DNA of 64,000 nt from NCBI RefSeq assembly GCF_030272615.1, contig NC_081415.1:192915695-192979694 (forward strand), written 5' to 3'. The notes under the pieces were generated by a model. The model ran no database searches and was not told the origin of the DNA. It was given only the letters and a program-made list of their open reading frames with translations. Shown in pieces: positions 59,011 to 64,000 of this stretch. Position numbers and translations under genes: made by a program. Position 1 is the stretch's first letter, and the number at the start of each line of letters is the position of its first letter. This stretch comes from Cryptomeria japonica. Lineage: Eukaryota; Streptophyta; Pinopsida; Cupressales; Cupressaceae.

Positions 59011-59481
59011 TGGAAAGATAAAGAGTCTTCCTTTCTTGATAACAATAGGAGGGATCACTCTGCAACCTAGCCTCAACCTTCAAGTGGCTATGGTCGCACG
59101 AGTAAGTGTTTTCTCATCCTGGGCAAGGATGGGTTTCTTCATCCTTTCCTTGCCTGGGTTTTGATTGTTCCCTTCTTTCTCATCCTTATCACACTTATTG
59201 TTGGTGGGATTTTGTTTTATGGCTCAATTTTTTCCAATCATTCAAAGACGCTCTGGTTAACAGAAAGATACCACCCGATGATGCAACATTTATCCCACAA
59301 CTACATTATCAAGATGACGACCATGGAGGAGAAGGAGGTAAGCTTCCTACTTGATCTAAACTCATTGCCAAACCTAATTATTATATGGCTATTACAATTT
59401 CTTAGGAAAATAATAGGCTAAAAGACTCAACAATCTTTCTTGCTGCCCTAGATTTTCAGTTTTTGCCTTCCCTGAAATTAT

Positions 59482-60930
59482 TTGAATTCATGGCTCCAAA
59501 ATGTATGGGTAAAAAAATTAGGATTTTCATTCTCATTCTATAGAATGGTGCAAAAAGGAATTTTTATTATTTTATTTTATTTAACAACCCTAGCCACCAA
59601 AAAGTTGTTAGGAACCAATTTTGGCAAAGAGGTAAAGGCTACTTTAGGGCATTGGGTTGGTCCCCTAATACCAATGGTGATAAGGTGGTTTCACTGTCAT
59701 GTCCAAGATGGTGTGTAACATTTCCCCTATCGTTGGAACTTTATTCCTAAATCCATGTGAAAATATTGGAAATGTGTTGAGAATGGATGAGTCCTCTGTT
59801 GTTTTGCCACACTTAGATGCTAGGCTTTTCATTTATTTCAATCCTGGTTAGGATTTGGTTGAAGATCTTGTCTTTGACCTAGGTGATGATTATTTATTTC
59901 TTGATGAAATATTTAGGGGACATCAATGCTTGTTTTCTTTGTAGAATGGAGGGGCATTTGAGAAAAAAATTGCCCACTACTTAAGAATAAAAAATCAGCT
60001 ACTTCCCCTACCATTGTTTCATCTACTGCCCCTTTTGCTTCTCATCCCACTCCCTCCAGTCCCTCTATTTCCCCCTCCTTACCCATTGGTGTCCAAATCT
60101 CTTCGACATTTGTGTCAGCTAAATTTCCTTCCTCTGCTCTCCCTCCCTCTACTTCTCCTGCTAGTCAACCTACTCCAGTGTTCTTTTGCCCCACCCATTA
60201 CACCCTAAATGCTCAACAATTGGCCTTGTGAAAAATTAACAATATTGCAGATGTTAAGAAAATAATTGAGAAACTATTACACATGGATGTGGATTTAAAT
60301 TCTATTTTTGTTGCTAGCCACAACTATGATCAAAATTCTAATGCAGTTGTGTTGAAGGAGTACAGTGATTATGAGGTTAGAACTAGATTGGATGAGGGTG
60401 GTGCCATGGATGCCATAGATTGCAATACTCTTGGAGCTAAGGTGATGCCTGATAGGGGGAATGGTGATAGAGTTGGTGATATTGTTTCATGTAATGTCCT
60501 TGTTAATAAAAAGATGGACTCTAATGAGGACATATTTGTAATAAAAAAGGCCTATTCTCCAGGCACTCCTCTTATTGATATTATTCTATCTACTGAACCT
60601 TTAGACACCCCCCTTTAAAGTACCCCCTAAGGTCCAATTGTAATGTTGACCCTAGCTTTGGTGATCACATCCTCACCAAAGAGAGGGATGACAAGGAATT
60701 GATGATTGAAGATGAGGACATAAAGAAGATGGTTGGTTCAGAGGAAGATGAGGTTGAGGAGTGGAAGAAGTGGGCAATTGCCCCTTTTAGGAAATTTGTC
60801 TTAGGTGATATACTTGAGTAAGCCATGAAGGAAATTGGCCTCAAGAAAATCAAGGCCAATAAGAAGAAACTTTCCAAGAAGGATAATAAATAGATTCCCT
60901 GCCCTTGGGGGAAGAACATGGCCAAGAGTT
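59482..60930 (+). pseudogene. LINE C ORF1-like region (broken)
   Basis: The first piece (59482-59718) has VWVKKLGFSFSFYRMVQKGI and LLGTNFGKEVKATLGHWVGP, like the DUF4283-type N-terminal domain of plant LINE ORF1. LDARLFIYFNPG and DLVEDLVFDLGDDYLFLDE follow near 59815-59910 after a shift. Next is a Pro/Ser-rich linker (60000-60200), then 60283-60618, and a Lys/Glu-rich end (about 60660-60900: KKMVGSEEDEVEEWKKW). No zinc knuckle was found. Confidence 0.6.
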
Positions 60931-61056
60931 TAAAAAGAAAAGGGGAAGATGTAATGTGTCAAGGAACATGAAAGATAAGGTAAATCAAAGGGGGAATTTT
61001 CCCAAATGCTGCAATGCATTTAGGGCTTTGATGGAAACTACCCCATAACTCCTATC

Positions 61057-63157
61057 ATGATGAATTTAAGATGTGGGTCATGGAATGTTAGGGGACTCGA
61101 GTCCTTGAACAAGAAATATGTTGTAAAAAGATTTCATACAATGATTAAAAACTTGGACATACTCATCATGCAGGAAATCAAAGCTATCCAATTTTCTCTC
61201 GATATAAACCTAAAATGTATTTGGAAAGATTCTGACCATTTTGTCACAAAGCATGTGAAAGAGAAAGGTGAGGCAACCATCTTAATTAACAAAAAATGGG
61301 CCAAATTTATGGTCAGATGGGGATGCTCCTGGATGCAACAAAGTTGTGTGGACCATACTAAAAAATAATGATCAAGCACTTGGTATAGCCTCCATCTATG
61401 CACCCAATGACCATAGTGACACAATTGAGTTATGGAAGTGGATTGCATAGATGGATGATATCCCCTAGATCTTGGGAGGTGACTCCGATATGATTGAACA
61501 ACCACAAGACAAGAGTGGTGGTAATAAATATGAGCAAAAGAGTAATGAGAAGTTATTTTAGTCTAGAATGATTCATAAACTTAGGCTTCATGATCCCTTG
61601 GTGGGTAAGAAGAGTGAACACAAATATATTTGGTACACTTGGTGTAATTATCAATAGAATATTAAGAGGATCTATAGTAGGTTAGTCAAGTTTTACTGCA
61701 ATAAAGACCTACATCTTGTATCTCAGGATGCTAACCAATGTAGTTTTAGAGTGTTTCCTTATACTCTTTCAAATCATCACCCTATTTTAGCCTCTGTTGC
61801 CTCAATCATTCCCCTTTGCAACATATGGTATGTAGAAATTCATTCTCTCTTAACACTAATTTGTTGGAGGATGATGATGTTGTATATGCCTCTTACATCA
61901 TTAGGCAATTTAACTTCTAGGGTCATAGTCAACAAAGTGCTATTTCTAAATGGAATTTATGTACTAGGAGCTGGAAGTCCTTATTTCAGATAGTGGGTAA
62001 GAAGAAATCCAAGGATTCTAGAAAGGTAGAACTTGAGATGCATAATACTCTTTTCAAAGCTGAAAAATGCTCTACAACATCAGGCTGAGAACTTAGAAGC
62101 TACAAAAGAATTCATAATTGATAAAGATGGCCCAAGGAAAGTGCATAATTTGAAGATCCAAGGTATAAAAATTAGATCTAGGGTCAACTGGATTGAGTGT
62201 GGTGACAAAGGCTATAAATTATTCTTTCAACATCTCAAAAATAAGGAAACCAAGGAGGGAATTGACTAAAACTATGTGGATGGGGTCAATACCTTTGATC
62301 AAGAAGATATCCTTCAAGACTTCTCTCAATTCTACCTCAAACTTATCACCTCTGAAAAACTTGGGGTGTTGCCAAGAGAAGGCTAGAAGGAAGATTAGTA
62401 GAATCATCCTCAGGAAGGTTGTTGAGGGAGATAGTAGGTTACTGGATAAAGATCTGTTGATGGATGAAGTGATAAGAGCTATCCAATCACTCAACAATGA
62501 TAAGACACCAGAGCCTGATATTCTACCAACATAATTCTATAAGAAAAATATTGATTAGGTAAGTGAAGATTTTCTTTAGGTGTATAAGGATGACACTAAT
62601 TTAGGCTCCTTGGGAAGGAATATTAATAGTGATGTGATTAAATTCATTCCTAAAGATGGAGATAAATCACTTATAAAAAGATTGAGGCCTATTACCTTGC
62701 TGAACGTGTCTTATAAAATTTTGGCAAGGAAGGTTGAGGGGATTCTACCAAAGATTGTGAAACCGAAATAGGGTTTTTTAAAGGTGGATTTATTCTGAAG
62801 AATGTGATCACTTTTTGGTCAGAGGCAATTAAATGGGCTAATGAATCTAGCCATAAAGGGGCTATGTTGTTGATTGATTTTGAAAAAGCTTATGATGAAA
62901 TTGAGTGGAGCTTTATTTTGATGATGCTAGAGGCTTTGGGTTTTCCAAACTTCTTTTAACAAATGGTGTAACCCCTCATGAATGATACCATGGCCCGTGT
63001 TGATGTGAATGGTTGCAGATCAAAAAGATTTCAGCTCTTAGGATCAATTAGACAGGGTTGTCCTCTAGCCCTGACTCTATTTGATATAGCAATTGATGCA
63101 CTTTTTTATCTTCTAAGAGATGATTCACTGGACCTACCAAAGTTTACGGCATAAAAT
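61057..63157 (+). pseudogene. LINE C ORF2: endonuclease and partial reverse transcriptase (broken)
   Basis: Start at ATG 61057 or 61060 (MMNLRCGSWNVRGLESLNKK). Endonuclease motifs are SWNVRGL, QEIKAI, SIYAPNDH, LGGDSDM (where GDFN is usual) and SNHHPIL. Reverse transcriptase motifs are VIKFIPKDGD, LRPITLLNVSYKILA, LIDFEKAYDEIEW and GSIRQGCPLAL. The sequence stops before the catalytic xxDD box because the LTR at 63158 splits it. There are many stops and several frameshifts. The tail of the gene, if still present, lies beyond the LTR element and outside the window. Confidence 0.8.
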
Positions 63158-63476
63158 TGTTAGAGTAAAGTAATTAATTAACTTTGCTCTCCTCTTAAGA
63201 TTTCCCTTTATGCACATATTAGTCATTTAATAATTAATATTTAATTATTAAATGCTCACACCTTAGGGTTAGGTTTTCCTTTTGGTGTTGATCTCCTTTA
63301 TAAGGATTGATCTCTTGTATTATTCATATTCTTGATTCATATTTTCTCTGATAATACATCTTTTCTCTTTGTCAGAGCCAAAACCCTTGTATTTGTTCTC
63401 TCTCTTTCTCTGTGACAGGTTTCTTGCATGCAGGTTTCTTTTGGGTTCTGTGGATTTGTATTTCTCAAATCCTACA
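63158..63476 (+). repeat. 5' LTR of the right-edge Copia-type element, 319 bp
   Basis: Starts TGTTAGAGTAAAG and ends AAATCCTACA. The first bases match the LTR at 1975 (TGTTAGAGTAAA), but the rest differs, so it is a related family. CTTTATAAGGATTGATCTC near 63296 resembles CTTTATAAGGATGACATATC in the other LTR, a likely shared TATA region. Confidence 0.85.
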
Positions 63477-63824
63477 TGGTATCAGAGCTGGATCTGCTGC
63501 AGCTTGTTCAGACTTTTGAAATATTTTGAGATCCAGGTTTTGGTTGCATCAGATCTGTGTTTGTATTCTGTTTTTTATTTTGGAATAGGGGGTATTTTTT
63601 TTTCGGTGCACTTTGAGCCCAAACGGACCTCACCGTTCAGCTCGTAGCGCCCAAAAACCCCTATTTCCATATAAAATTCATCTGATTTGGACACAGTTGC
63701 ACCAGGTGGCAAATTTTTTTTGGCCCTAAGGCCGTACGGCCCTAGGGCACGAAAACCGAGGCGGAAATATTCAAAAAATAAAATAAAAATTAAAAAAAAA
63801 GCATTTTTTTATTAAACGCAGGGC

Positions 63825-64000
63825 GCAGCCAGTGAAATTGCCTGCGCCGCCGCTAAGCAGCCCAGCGGCCACCCGGCGGCCACCGCCGCCGGCGGTAACC
63901 CGCCCACGCGCCGCCCTGCGCTACCCTGCCGCCTGCGCGCCGCCAGCCGCCCGCCCGCAGCCTGCGCGCCGCCCGCGCCCAGCCAGTGCGCCGCCCGCCA
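63825..64000 (+). other. Very GC-rich leader segment
   Basis: After an A-rich run, about 175 bp consist almost only of G and C, in repeated CGCCGCC and GCCCGC words. It follows the GCACTTTGAGCCCAAACGG part of the leader. It is the only such segment in an AT-rich window. Confidence 0.85.

Larger units (their letters stand above)
59040..63157 (+). mobile_element. LINE C: decayed L1-type retrotransposon, 3' part cut by a Copia LTR
   Basis: It carries an ORF1-like region, then endonuclease and reverse transcriptase domains in the usual order. The reverse transcriptase is interrupted at 63158 by an LTR. The 5' boundary near 59040 is a guess from the end of the neighbouring repeat. It differs clearly from LINE A and B in sequence. 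Whether it has an RNase H or ORF3 cannot be seen in this window. Confidence 0.75.
63158..64000 (+). mobile_element. Copia-type LTR retrotransposon, 5' end, runs off window
   Basis: The 5' LTR is followed by a perfect initiator-Met primer site, TGGTATCAGAGC (63477-63488), and a leader. Internal genes would lie to the right. It interrupts LINE C after CATAAAAT; the matching target duplication cannot be checked in this window. Confidence 0.85.

Overview
The window is nuclear DNA of a seed plant with a large, repeat-packed genome. A conifer or other gymnosperm fits best, but that is inference; no species can be named from the sequence. The only ordinary host gene is a pentatricopeptide-repeat (PPR) gene cut by the left edge. 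Nearly everything else is transposable elements, many nested and most decayed by premature stops that look like C-to-T (or G-to-A) changes.

Layout. 1-693: PPR gene (minus). 1246-1408: a Mutator-type MITE with a perfect 9-bp target duplication. 1975-4421: a short non-autonomous Copia-type LTR element. 6406-14220: a complete L1-type LINE (LINE A) bounded by the 10-bp duplication ATCAAAAACT. 14668-16615 and 23068-25492: two large solo LTRs in opposite orientations. 17-22 kb: old LTR-element debris and AT-rich DNA. 26.8-53.1 kb: an old, possibly two-gene DNA-transposon-like locus, with a multi-exon gene on plus (27543-45693) and a transposase-like gene on minus (48202-50559). An intron of the plus gene is split by a 16.2-kb Ty3/Tat-type retrotransposon (29377-45588, minus, TSD AATAT). 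46.3-47.2 kb: a 360-bp tandem repeat. 52.1-52.8 kb: a palindrome-rich satellite-like array. 53476-57501: a 5'-truncated LINE (LINE B, minus). 59.0-63.2 kb: a third LINE (LINE C), split at 63158 by a Copia-type LTR element that runs off the right edge into a very GC-rich leader.

Two things stand out. First, LINE A and LINE B, which are diverged families, both carry a third reading frame (ORF3) between the RNase H end of ORF2 and a shared 3' tail. Its layout is the same in both: a globular N-terminal domain with a near-invariant YHFVLLNHF segment, an acidic middle, and a coiled-coil-like C-terminus. In LINE A it lies inside the target-site duplication, so it belongs to the element. Second, the Ty3/Tat element carries on its antisense strand an intron-containing gene with a plant mobile domain, plus three clusters of a short CACAGACGCG-type motif. 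Its 2.5-kb-codon gag-pol frame has nine nonsense codons and no frameshift.

All coordinates come from reading the sequence by eye. Family calls rest on recognised motifs; no database search was run.
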